A stretch of 13,162 nt of DNA from Puniceicoccales bacterium (GCA_031260015.1 JAIRKR010000041.1:1-13162); one strand, 5' to 3'. Counted from the stretch's first letter, positions 6,372 through 13,162 are shown. Made by a program: numbers and translations. The notes: generated by a model from the sequence alone, not told the origin.

Positions 6372-7832
6372 CTAGTCGAAGCGTTTCCAAAATTTAGGTG
6401 TTAACAGTACTAAAATTGCGTAAATTTCCAATCGCCCCAATAACATCAATGCGGACATCAAAACTTTTGCAGCCGGTGGAAAACTTACAAATGTTGCATT
6501 GGGACCGATTGCGGAAGTGAGGCCTGGACCAATATTGGACAAGCTTGCGACAACGGCAGATACGTTGGTCAGGAAATCTATGGAAGGTATCAGTAATTGT
6601 AAAAAAACAACGGCAATCAGCATCACAAGCAGATTAAGTGCAAAAAAATAGAGCAAGTCCAACTGCTTACGTTCGTTCCAAAGTACACCGTCTATCTTTA
6701 ATATACGTACAATGTTACTGCGAAATATTTTTTCCAGATGAGCGAGTAAAATTTTGCAGAGAGCTATAAGTCGAAAGACCTTAAATCCACCGGCCGTAGA
6801 GCCCGTACATCCACCGATGAACATAAGCATCAGTAAAATGAGAACCGTGATGCTGGGCCAAGCGGCAAAATTGACGGAATGGAATCCTGTGGTGGTACCT
6901 ATGGATACGACTTGAAACAAAGCGTGTCGAACGGCTTCCGGCAGCGATGGATAAACCCTGGGATAAAGAACACGTGTGCAAACCAAGGTTGCGATAAGGA
7001 TAATGGCAATATAGGTTTTAAATTCAGAGTTTTTAACCAACTTTGGACCCTGTCGGGTAAAGATTTGAATTAAGAAGATAAAATTGATGCTGCCTAACAG
7101 CATAAAAATGATCAATATGCGTTCAATTTTAAGAGAGTTGAAGTGATGAATACCTGCGGAATGCGTTGAAAATCCACCCGTTGACACCGTTGTCAATGCG
7201 TGACATAGGGCATCGAACAATGACATGTTACACTGCGAAAGAGAGAGTGCACAAAAAATGGTTAAGCCAACATAAATGAAAAAAGAGTAAGCAATGTTCT
7301 TCCTCATGTGAAATAAACTGACGGATTCCTCAACGCTGGTCGATTCTTGTAGGTAAAGTCGCTTTTGAAAATTGCCATGTGTCCCCAAAAAAGTAACAAA
7401 GAATACGACAAAACCCAATCCTCCCAACCACTGAGAGATGGATCGCCACAAAAGTAAGCTTTTGGGCAAACATTCTAAGTTTACCAGCACCGTTGCCCCC
7501 GTTGTCGTAAGTCCCGAAATGGACTCGAACAAACCTATACTGAATTTGCAATGCAAGAGAATCCAGTAGGGTAAGCTGCCAATGATGCCCGCCGACAACC
7601 AAGATAGGCCTGTCGTAAGCAAAATTTCTCGCTGCGAGATGTAAGTTTTCTTTTGCTTTCCTTTACAAAAATAAAGGATAAGGCTTAGCAGAAGGGGGAG
7701 GGCAATGGCAGGTATCCACGGAAGCAAGGGCTCTTGATGGAAGAAAAATCCTGAATAGGCGCAGACGAAGAAACATAAACCCAGCAAGAGAAAATTAATG
7801 GCCAATGGAATGATAAGAGGCGTTACCTTCAT
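6372..7832 (-). CDS. trkH: potassium uptake protein, membrane pore subunit TrkH
   Basis: An inner-membrane pore that imports K+ together with TrkA. From MKVTPLII it has 486 residues, normal for the family, with roughly ten or more hydrophobic segments. All four pore loops with their filter glycines are present: LTTTGATV (108-115), TTVSTGGFS (214-222), IGTTTGFHS (311-319) and LSNIGPGLTS (431-440). GGCTGSTAGGFKVFR (340-354) and LLGRLEIYA (464-472) are also typical. The frame stays open 30 codons upstream, but that basic, Cys-rich extension only mirrors the end of trkA. The ATG at 7832 overlaps the trkA TGA as ATGA, which points to translational coupling and fixes the start. Confidence 0.95.
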   Translation of the reverse strand: MKVTPLIIPLAINFLLLGLCFFVCAYSGFFFHQEPLLPWIPAIALPLLLSLILYFCKGKQKKTYISQREILLTTGLSWLSAGIIGSLPYWILLHCKFSIGLFESISGLTTTGATVLVNLECLPKSLLLWRSISQWLGGLGFVVFFVTFLGTHGNFQKRLYLQESTSVEESVSLFHMRKNIAYSFFIYVGLTIFCALSLSQCNMSLFDALCHALTTVSTGGFSTHSAGIHHFNSLKIERILIIFMLLGSINFIFLIQIFTRQGPKLVKNSEFKTYIAIILIATLVCTRVLYPRVYPSLPEAVRHALFQVVSIGTTTGFHSVNFAAWPSITVLILLMLMFIGGCTGSTAGGFKVFRLIALCKILLAHLEKIFRSNIVRILKIDGVLWNERKQLDLLYFFALNLLVMLIAVVFLQLLIPSIDFLTNVSAVVASLSNIGPGLTSAIGPNATFVSFPPAAKVLMSALMLLGRLEIYAILVLLTPKFWKRFD

Positions 7833-9196
7833 AGGCTCGTTTTTTGAGTCAATAGACGAATAATGGCATCGTGGTGCTTTTTTTGTACGACGACCACAAC
7901 ACAATCGCCTCCAATCAGGCAATCTTTAGCTCCGGGAACTTTGGTGTGGAATCGATGCTTTAGGACGAGCAACAATGTATTTTCGGGCCAAGGTATGTTA
8001 TCTACGGTAAGGCCTTCGATTGCGGTGCCACTGGGAATATGAATTTCTATAAGCTCCGGAGCCGACTCATCGTTACCCAGGGTACCGAGAACGGAAACTT
8101 CTTGAGGGAATAAAATGCTTTCGAGATCTTTTATAATGCAAGATTTTGTGAGTACGAGGTGATGGAAGTGGAGTGTCTCCTTTAAAGTGTCGCAAACGGC
8201 GTCATAATCTTCCTTATTGACCCACAATAAAGTTTTCTTTGAACCGGCTTTTTGAGCCTGTAGACACGCAATGATGTTTTTTTCATCATTGGAACTGCAG
8301 GCTACAAAGTAATCGGATGCATGTATCTGCTCTTCCTGTAAAAGCGATAATTGCGTGGCACTGCCGTGAATGACGGATATGTTTGGATATGCCTCTGCGA
8401 GTTGGTAACACAAGGCAATATCTTCTTCAATGACCTTAACTTTGTAATAGGGATTGTGGAGTAATTGTAATAGGGATACCGTTATCTTGCTTGCAGAAAA
8501 AAGTGTGATGTACGTAAATACATTTTGCCCAATGCAGGTTTGTGTCCTTAATCGAGATAAATGTATATTATCGCCGGCTAAAGTGAGTAAATCGTGGGCT
8601 TGCAGTAGGGTGTCTTTGGTGGGAATAAAGTGCTGCTGGTCGCGTTTTATAAATCCTATACGGATATTGTCGTCGAGGGATAATTGCAGGACCGTTTTCC
8701 CTGTCCAGGGGGATTTTTCTTTAAGTTCCAGCGTTTGAATTTCTATTTTTCCCCGAGAAAACTGTTCAATGGCCACCCGATGTGGATCACGAATGTATTT
8801 TGCAATTTCAAAGGCGCAAGCGTGCTGTGTGTCTATGAGGTGGTCTATGGAAAAGTGCGCCTGATAATTAAACTTTTGGGTGTTGTGATGCAAGTCGCGA
8901 TGAATACGGCATACCGTTTTTTTTGCCCCTAAGGTCTTTGCCAATGTGCACGCAAGGATATTGACGGCATCGTCTTGCGTCATCGCCAAAACGGCATCCG
9001 TTTGAGGCAGATTAATTTGTTGCAAAGTTGAAAACAGAGTGGCATCGCCCGTGATAATACGTGCAAGCACATTTTCGCCCAACAACTTTGCCAATTGAGC
9101 ATTTTTTTCAACGATAACAACCTCATGATTATTTTGTAACAAATGCTTGCACAAGCAGAGCCCTACTTCTCCTGCACCGATAATTACAAACCGCAT
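7829..9196 (-). CDS. trkA: potassium uptake regulator TrkA (two RCK domains)
   Basis: A peripheral cytoplasmic protein that binds NAD(H) or nucleotide and gates TrkH. From the chosen ATG it has 455 residues. The first RCK_N domain starts with MRFVIIGAGEVG (GxGxxG at 7-12), has E30 closing the second strand (NAD-type) and ITGDAT at 48-53. An RCK_C region follows at about 150-210. The second RCK_N spans about 226-345, but its loop reads TLFSASKITVSLL, so the GxGxxG is lost and this half probably does not bind nucleotide conventionally. A second RCK_C closes the protein (GTAIEGLTV.NIPWPENTLL). A GTG two codons upstream could also start it; neither start has a Shine-Dalgarno sequence. It is the first gene of the trkA-trkH unit. 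Confidence 0.95.
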   Translation of the reverse strand: MRFVIIGAGEVGLCLCKHLLQNNHEVVIVEKNAQLAKLLGENVLARIITGDATLFSTLQQINLPQTDAVLAMTQDDAVNILACTLAKTLGAKKTVCRIHRDLHHNTQKFNYQAHFSIDHLIDTQHACAFEIAKYIRDPHRVAIEQFSRGKIEIQTLELKEKSPWTGKTVLQLSLDDNIRIGFIKRDQQHFIPTKDTLLQAHDLLTLAGDNIHLSRLRTQTCIGQNVFTYITLFSASKITVSLLQLLHNPYYKVKVIEEDIALCYQLAEAYPNISVIHGSATQLSLLQEEQIHASDYFVACSSNDEKNIIACLQAQKAGSKKTLLWVNKEDYDAVCDTLKETLHFHHLVLTKSCIIKDLESILFPQEVSVLGTLGNDESAPELIEIHIPSGTAIEGLTVDNIPWPENTLLLVLKHRFHTKVPGAKDCLIGGDCVVVVVQKKHHDAIIRLLTQKTSL

Positions 9197-9623
9197 GAGC
9201 ACTTAGGTAAATGAGGATTTTGTGGATTGTCAACGAGAATACGTCGTATGCAGCTTTGTTACGATTAGATGCCAAGTATTTATGAAAATGGAGCGAATGT
9301 TGCACGGAAAACTTTCAGGGGGCATACTGTTGTGAGTACAGATTTAGCTTAAAAGCTTTAATGTGCACCCAATAATACGCTCATGCCCCATTTTATATTG
9401 TCCAAAGTAATTTTCCTAATTTCTTTTGTCGACGTTTATTTACGGAGAGCAAATAGGTGACGTCCGATATGTACGATGTGAATTTTTTACCTTTGGGAAT
9501 TTGTGAAAACTTACCCTGGGTTAACTCAACCACGTAAGTACTTCATTGAACGACCATTTCATCCGCACTAAATTTTAACATTATCCTTTTAAGTTCACTT
9601 GCGGCAACGATTGCGTTGTTCAT
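9197..9623. other. spacer between frr and trkA
   Basis: About 420 bases with no convincing gene. Near trkA there is a perfect minus-strand TTGACA (9228-9233) without a good -10, and a small inverted repeat ATACG-T-CGTAT (9239-9249). On the plus strand a 25-codon frame (ATG 9383, hydrophobic centre ILSKVIFLISF) overlaps by GTGA a 26-codon frame (GTG 9457 to TAA 9537). The latter is preceded at 7 bases by GGAGAG, one of the better Shine-Dalgarno-like words in the window. Frames this short are expected by chance, so I do not call them genes. Confidence 0.4.
9605..9618. terminator. small hairpin just after frr
   Basis: CAACG-ATTG-CGTTG is a perfect 5-bp stem with a 4-base loop, starting 5 bases past the frr stop on the minus strand. 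No T-run follows on that strand, so it could protect a message end but is a poor intrinsic terminator. Confidence 0.25.
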
Positions 9624-10184
9624 TTAAATGGAGGTAAGCTCTTTTTCTTTAACATTTAAGTGTTGTTCGATGTTGGCAATAAACTTATCGGTTGTTTTTT
9701 GAACTTCTTTCTCGAGCTTTTTGGCATCGTCTTCGGAACACGTACCGGATTTTTTGGCTTCTTTAATCGTTTCCATAGCTTCTCGACGGCAATTGCGAAC
9801 GTTGATACGCCCTTCTTCCGCCATACCGTGGGCAACTTTAACCAATTCCTGACGGCGTTCTCTGCTCAATTCCGGAAGTGGGCAACGAACAACTTCACCA
9901 AAAATGCTTGCATTAATTCCCAAATTGGCAATTAAAATAGCCTTTTCGATGGCTTTTAAATTCGTTTTATCCCAAGGTTGAACGTGAATGGTGCGAGCAT
10001 CGGGGGTTGTGATGGAAGCAACATCTCGCAATTTCATGTTGGATCCATAAACCTCAACGTTGACGCTTTCCACCATCTGTGGAGACGCTTTGCCCGTATG
10101 TAACGTCCCAAATTGGTGTACGGTGTGATCGACAACCTTTTGCATATTGCCATCGACCTGCTTGACTAATTGATGAAAATCCAT
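9624..10184 (-). CDS. frr: ribosome recycling factor
   Basis: With EF-G it splits the post-termination ribosome into subunits. At 186 residues it is the normal length. Diagnostic blocks occur in order: TLHTGKASPQMV (27-38), VEVYGSNMKLRDVASITTPD (43-62), LPELSRERRQELVK (103-116) and GRINVRNCRREAMETIK (125-141). R130 is the equivalent of the essential Arg in the long three-helix arm. The end KEKELTSI is typical. The usual RTGRAS is HTGKAS here, a conservative basic swap. It lies 3 bases after the pyrH stop with no Shine-Dalgarno sequence, so it depends on the pyrH transcript and probably on coupled translation. Confidence 0.98.
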   Translation of the reverse strand: MDFHQLVKQVDGNMQKVVDHTVHQFGTLHTGKASPQMVESVNVEVYGSNMKLRDVASITTPDARTIHVQPWDKTNLKAIEKAILIANLGINASIFGEVVRCPLPELSRERRQELVKVAHGMAEEGRINVRNCRREAMETIKEAKKSGTCSEDDAKKLEKEVQKTTDKFIANIEQHLNVKEKELTSI

Positions 10185-10187
10185 ATT

Positions 10188-10886
10188 TTATGCTGTAATA
10201 AGAGTTCCTTTGATTTGTTTGTTAACAGCCCGTATGATGGCATCTTTTTCGAAAATATTAAAGATAAAAATAGGAAGCTTTTGTTCCATACACAACGCGA
10301 ATGCGCAAGCATCCATAACGCGATACTGTTTTGCCAAAGCCTCCTGGTAAGTCAGTAAATCGAATCGCTTGGCGTCGTCATATTTTTTCGGATCTTTGTC
10401 GTAAACTCCATCGACCTTAGTGGCTTTGAGGAGGAGTTCTGCTTGTATTTCGCCGGCACGTAACGCAGCCGCGGTGTCCGTCGAAAAAAATGGGTGTCCC
10501 GTACCCCCTGCAAAAATAACTACGTGGGTTTTAATGTCTCGTCGCACATTTTCTATTTGGAATGCGGGAATCTGACTGCCCAGTGCTTGCGCTCCGTAAA
10601 CTTTAGTGGGTAAGCCCCGACTCCAAAAGTAAGCTTGCAATGCAAGTGCATTTACCAAAGTTGCAGCCATCCCTATTGGGTCGGCTAAACATCGATCTAC
10701 CTCTGTACCCAAGCTATGTTTCCCACCTCTAAAAATGTTACCTCCACCGATGACCATACCTATTTCAAAATTATGACGACGGAGCTGCGCAACCTGCTCT
10801 TGAATATTTTGTAAGTGTTGGGAAGCGCATACTTCAGCCCCTTCCTGCAAGTATTCTCCACTCAATTTTAATAGGACTCTTTGCAT
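10188..10886 (-). CDS. pyrH: UMP kinase
   Basis: It phosphorylates UMP to UDP with ATP in pyrimidine nucleotide synthesis; bacterial UMP kinases are hexamers of the amino-acid-kinase fold. The 232-residue protein shows LLKLSGEYL (5-13, phosphate binding), GGGNIFRGG (47-55), DPIGMAATLVNA (69-80), FAGGTGHPFFSTDTAAALRA (125-144, UMP and ATP contacts) and KATKVDGVYDKDP (154-166). RVMDACAFALC (189-199) matches the family's VMDLTA block. The ATG is 4 codons before LLKLSGE, a natural start. In many bacteria the order is rpsB-tsf-pyrH-frr; here pyrH has no gene upstream for 440 bases on its strand. Overlapping inverted repeats sit directly before the start. Confidence 0.98.
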   Translation of the reverse strand: MQRVLLKLSGEYLQEGAEVCASQHLQNIQEQVAQLRRHNFEIGMVIGGGNIFRGGKHSLGTEVDRCLADPIGMAATLVNALALQAYFWSRGLPTKVYGAQALGSQIPAFQIENVRRDIKTHVVIFAGGTGHPFFSTDTAAALRAGEIQAELLLKATKVDGVYDKDPKKYDDAKRFDLLTYQEALAKQYRVMDACAFALCMEQKLPIFIFNIFEKDAIIRAVNKQIKGTLITA

Positions 10887-10887
10887 G

Positions 10888-10909
10888 CTTTCATACTGAA
10901 AGAAGTATG
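10888..10909. promoter_or_regulatory. two overlapping inverted repeats at the pyrH start
   Basis: CTTTCA-TAC-TGAAAG (10888-10902) and CATACT-GAAAGA-AGTATG (10892-10909) are both perfect 6-bp inverted repeats and share bases, so in RNA only one can form at a time. They begin 2 bases upstream of the pyrH ATG, where a ribosome would bind. The site could be a translational switch, an operator for a dimeric regulator, or chance. Confidence 0.4.
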
Positions 10910-11056
10910 CCTGCCAGACAAGCTTTTACTTCATGTCGTAAATCATTTTGAAAGCCATTGTAAGTATTAGCGGCAATTTTAATCCTTTCACGCGTTCATC
11001 GCATGATGCACTAAAAGCAGAGGACACTTGTTTTTACCCAAATGTTGGGCTTTCAA

Positions 11057-11164
11057 ATGAGCAAAAAGCATAAAAATTTTTCATGTGTCGCCTCGGGAAC
11101 CCTTCTTGCACTCAATCTGCTGACTTGGGTACCTGTGAATTTTATTTTAGGCCATATTTTTTAG
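11057..11164 (+). CDS. possible 35-residue membrane or signal-like peptide
   Basis: The frame begins MSKKHKNFSCVASG, then runs LLALNLLTWVPVNFILG: a positive start and a hydrophobic span long enough for one membrane helix or a signal peptide. No Shine-Dalgarno sequence precedes it, and the perfect CCCAA/TTGGG hairpin ends 7 bases before the ATG. It could be a small membrane protein, the stump of a lost exported protein, or chance. Confidence 0.2.
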   Translation: MSKKHKNFSCVASGTLLALNLLTWVPVNFILGHIF

Positions 11165-11329
11165 AAATCCTTTCATTTACGCGGTTGCAAAAAAACACCA
11201 ACGACTAAATTGTGTTGGACTACAAAATTATTATGAGACCCAATGTATATCGGAGCCAGGCAAGATATGAAACCTCGGAAATTGAAATGTATCCTGCTTT
11301 TTTATGTTGTCTTGAAGACGACCTAATCT

Positions 11330-12148
11330 ATGATTTTACGCATGTTCATTCACCCTACGGCGATTGTGGACGCGCAAGTTCGTTTAAATGATTCGTTAAC
11401 CCTAGGCCCGTTTTGTCAAATTGAAGCCGGTGTGGTCTTGGGACAAAACGTTGTTGTTGAAGGTCATGTTATTTTGAAAAAAGGGACTTGGTTGGAGGAC
11501 GATGTTTACGTTCACAATTTTGCTTGCATTGGCGGTGATCCTCAAATTAAAAATTTAAACGGTGCGTTTAACAGTGGCGTACGCATAGGTGCCCGTACAA
11601 TCATTCGAGAAGGTGTAACGATTCACAGAGCTTCGGAAGCAGATGGGATAACAACCCTGGGATCGGACTGCCTACTTATGGCCTACAGTCATGTGGGACA
11701 CGATTGTCGGGTTGGGAATGGCTGTACTTTGGCAAATAATGCTTTATTGGCGGGATGCGTCCAGGTGGAGGATTTTGTTTTTTTAAGCGGAGGCTCTATG
11801 GTGCATCAGTTTGTAAGCCTCGGAGAAAGTGCTTTTGTGGCAGGTAACGCAACCATTACCATGCATGTACCGCCATTTGTAACGGTGTTGGAGAGAAATC
11901 GGTTAAAAAATCTAAACGTAATTGGTTTACGGCGGAGTGGTTTTTCAACGGAAGAAGTGGCGGACGTAAAAGCGTGTTATCGTCACGTATTTGGTCATGA
12001 AAATCTATCGTTTCAACGTAAAGCGCAAGAAGCTCTGCAAATTGCATTGCCAAAAACCTCTAGGGGTCGCCAGTTTTTAGAATTTTTTGTGAAAGACAAA
12101 TCGGATCGCGGCTTCGTCTACCCACTTTCTCAATCGCAGGCCCGATAA
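11330..12148 (+). CDS. lpxA: UDP-N-acetylglucosamine acyltransferase LpxA
   Basis: It transfers a hydroxyacyl chain from acyl carrier protein to UDP-GlcNAc, the first step of lipid A, in the cytoplasm; LpxA is a trimer of left-handed beta-helices. The 272-residue protein starts with the hexapeptide repeat region (IHPTAIVDAQVRLN onward). IREGVTIHR at 92-100 and SHVGHDCRVGN at 120-130 follow, with H124 as the catalytic base. VHQF (H159) and the C-terminal helical end from GLRRSGFS (199) are also family features. The His after LAG in E. coli LpxA (H144) is Cys143 here. G172 aligns with the E. coli chain-length residue G173, so a long acyl chain is expected. A second ATG at 11342 (MFIHPTAI) gives the usual N-terminus and may be the true start. 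No lpxB, lpxD or fabZ is adjacent. Confidence 0.95.
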   Translation: MILRMFIHPTAIVDAQVRLNDSLTLGPFCQIEAGVVLGQNVVVEGHVILKKGTWLEDDVYVHNFACIGGDPQIKNLNGAFNSGVRIGARTIIREGVTIHRASEADGITTLGSDCLLMAYSHVGHDCRVGNGCTLANNALLAGCVQVEDFVFLSGGSMVHQFVSLGESAFVAGNATITMHVPPFVTVLERNRLKNLNVIGLRRSGFSTEEVADVKACYRHVFGHENLSFQRKAQEALQIALPKTSRGRQFLEFFVKDKSDRGFVYPLSQSQAR

Positions 12149-13083
12149 AAATTTAATTACGGCTCCCTAAGCTTAAGGATGTTTTATTCTTAAATTTCAT
12201 GACTTTAGGTAATCGCCACACGGGCCTTGCTTTCGCTTTAAACCTCATGGCGCTGTATATTACCCATAAGAAAGGTTACCCGATGCAGGGTTAAGTATGA
12301 AACCAGTCATCACAGGAAATACGCGTAAACTACGAAAACAATTACCAGTCCGTAAACAAGCAATGCGTCCCACTGTCCAACTGCAGATACAGGTTAGGCT
12401 ATAGTCCGTAAGCTTTGGTAGGTCATCCGAGAAGTTAGATGAGTAGGCGAAATAAAGCTTTATTGATGTTTACCTTGGCCTGCAACTCACTTTTGAATAT
12501 CTTTTTAAACAATGCAATAGGACGAGGAACAAAACAATGTCCGGTGCATAGTGAATGTCGATGAGGCATGACGGGATGATTGCAATATTATATCCCTTAA
12601 AACTACTGCAATACTATAAACAGACAACTCCGCCCAGTAAAATTACTCCATGCTCACGCGTACTTTAAGCAACCAAAGTCTTTGTACATTCGAATGCGAT
12701 GGTCTATAAGCTTTTGGAAGCGGTAGGTTGCTCGAAAATTAGGTATGAACGCATGTATCTCTCAAAGGACTGCACAAGACTTACCGTCCTTAAGCTTACC
12801 ATCAAAATGGCTTTGGCGCGATTAATTGACTTTGTCCCTAAAGGATTAAGCCTATGCAACTTCTAAAGTCGCCCTCGTGTTATTGTACTACTTTTTGGGT
12901 TTTTTACATCGGTGATAAGAACATACGCATGACCTTTTCTATGGCTAATCTGGCCCTGCAACGAACGATTGTACCACCCCCAATCTTGGCTTCCGACCTC
13001 GGTTTTGCCCCCTAAGGCGTATGCATCTTGGTCAATGGATTGAACAACAACCTAAAACCCTCAGGGTAGCAAAGAATTTGTCT
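12149..13083. other. about 0.9 kb with no convincing gene
   Basis: No frame reaches 60 codons. Short plus-strand frames follow one another: 12199-12294 (31 residues), 12297-12404 (35, strongly basic), 12439-12564 (41, MSRRNKALLMFTLAC signal-like start), 12576-12668 and 12699-12866 in one frame split by a TAA (30 and 55), and 12854-13015 (53). None matches a family I know, and for DNA of this composition such a run is within chance. The word AAGCTT occurs five times (12169, 12410, 12455, 12708, 12792). I saw no tRNA, repeat array or transposase remnant. Decayed genes or a long leader for the RNA operon beyond the edge are the likeliest readings. Confidence 0.4.
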
Positions 13084-13105
13084 CCGAAAAACCCCCGAAA
13101 AACCC
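13084..13105. repeat. tandem 11-base repeat directly upstream of the promoter
   Basis: CCGAAAAACCC occurs twice back to back with no mismatch and abuts the -35 hexamer. The A5 tracts are 11 bases apart, about one helical turn, on one DNA face. That phasing suits intrinsic bending or an UP-like element contacted by RNA polymerase alpha subunits. Confidence 0.65.
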
Positions 13106-13134
13106 TTGACGGAGGTAGGTGAGAAAGATACAAT
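13106..13134 (+). promoter_or_regulatory. strong sigma-70 promoter, probably for an rRNA operon
   Basis: TTGACG (13106-13111), a 17-base spacer and TACAAT (13129-13134) match the sigma-70 consensus at 10 of 12 positions with ideal spacing. Transcription would begin near 13141 and leave the window. The quality of the promoter, the phased A-tracts before it and the lack of a start codon after it resemble stable-RNA promoters. That the operon encodes rRNA is inference, since only 28 bases follow the -10. Confidence 0.75.
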
Positions 13135-13146
13135 AACTTAGCAGTG

Positions 13147-13162
13147 AAGACCTCAAGACCTC
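13147..13162. repeat. tandem 8-base repeat at the predicted 5' end of the transcript
   Basis: AAGACCTC is repeated exactly twice, running to the last base of the window. It would lie in the first 25 bases of the RNA. Whether more copies follow cannot be seen. Confidence 0.55.

Larger units (their letters stand above)
10887..11329. other. divergent spacer between pyrH and lpxA
   Basis: In 443 bases I see no convincing gene. It must hold the promoters for pyrH (minus) and lpxA (plus), but no good -35/-10 pair stands out. For lpxA the nearest is TTGTGT (11210) with TATGAG after 16 bases. A perfect CCCAA-ATG-TTGGG hairpin lies at 11037-11049. Two short plus-strand frames have export-signal-like N-termini: one at 11057 (listed separately) and one running from ATG 11244 to the TAA at 11325-11327, which contains MKPRKLKCILLFYVVL. 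Confidence 0.4.

Noticed and set aside
7833..7922. 30-codon N-terminal extension of trkH (MPDWRRLCCG...)
   Set aside because: It lies wholly inside trkA, is basic and Cys-rich unlike a TrkH N-terminus, and the ATGA overlap at 7829-7832 gives a natural start.
9383..9537. Two tiny overlapping frames (GTGA overlap) with GGAGAG before the second
   Set aside because: 25 and 26 codons are well within chance, and neither peptide is recognisable; noted only in the spacer entry.
12163..12179. CCCTAAGCTTAAGG after lpxA as a terminator
   Set aside because: The pairing is imperfect with almost no loop, and there is no clean T-run after it.
12686..12704. T-loop-like word ATTCGAAT suggesting a tRNA
   Set aside because: The flanking bases do not pair as a T-arm, and no acceptor or anticodon stems could be found around it.
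1..13162. CRISPR arrays, insertion sequences, integrases or toxin-antitoxin pairs
   Set aside because: Looked for regularly spaced repeats, transposase motifs and short overlapping gene pairs; none were supported.

Overview
The window comes from a Gram-negative bacterium: it carries lpxA, the first gene of lipid A synthesis. Several features suggest the PVC superphylum, most likely Verrucomicrobiota. The protein encoded directly after dnaA has a 'TYMEVRFLLDDLGL' N-terminal motif and a 'YRPSQEDLVHFQ' C-terminal motif that I associate from memory with verrucomicrobial hypothetical proteins. The Tgt is of the kind with GGSLGG in place of the usual GGLAVGE-type loop. The DNA is AT-rich, about a quarter is non-coding, and none of the genes has a strong Shine-Dalgarno sequence. 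A probable secreted metalloprotease is present. Together these fit a host-associated lineage with relaxed genome compaction; this lifestyle reading is inference.

Layout. Left edge (1-177): a possible gene end and a long stem-loop. 178-2021 (minus): dnaA followed 2 bases later by the 153-residue protein. 2022-2382: AT-rich spacer with two perfect TTATTCACA DnaA boxes, a candidate oriC or dnaA autoregulatory region. 2383-3117 (minus): rnhB. 3118-3514: spacer with no convincing gene. 3515-4890 (plus): a lipoprotein-like exported protein, then an HEMLH metalloprotease-like protein. They may be two genes or one broken gene, and they are the clearest accessory content here. 4972-6156 (minus): tgt. 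6372-9196 (minus): trkA-trkH, overlapping by ATGA. 9197-9623: spacer. 9624-10886 (minus): pyrH-frr, 3 bases apart. 10887-11329: divergent spacer with overlapping hairpins at the pyrH start. 11330-12148 (plus): lpxA. 12149-13162: about 1 kb with no convincing gene, ending in a near-consensus sigma-70 promoter (TTGACG, 17 bp, TACAAT) that fires off the right edge. It has tandem repeats on both sides and looks like a stable-RNA promoter.

How the genes work together. Most are housekeeping: replication initiation (dnaA), RNA-primer and ribonucleotide removal (rnhB), queuosine tRNA modification (tgt), potassium uptake (trkA/trkH), UMP phosphorylation (pyrH), ribosome recycling (frr) and lipid A (lpxA). 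They are scattered in small units: pyrH-frr lacks rpsB-tsf upstream, lpxA stands alone, and dnaA is not followed by dnaN. I saw no CRISPR array, insertion sequence, integrase, tRNA or rRNA gene. All family assignments were made by eye; no database search was possible.
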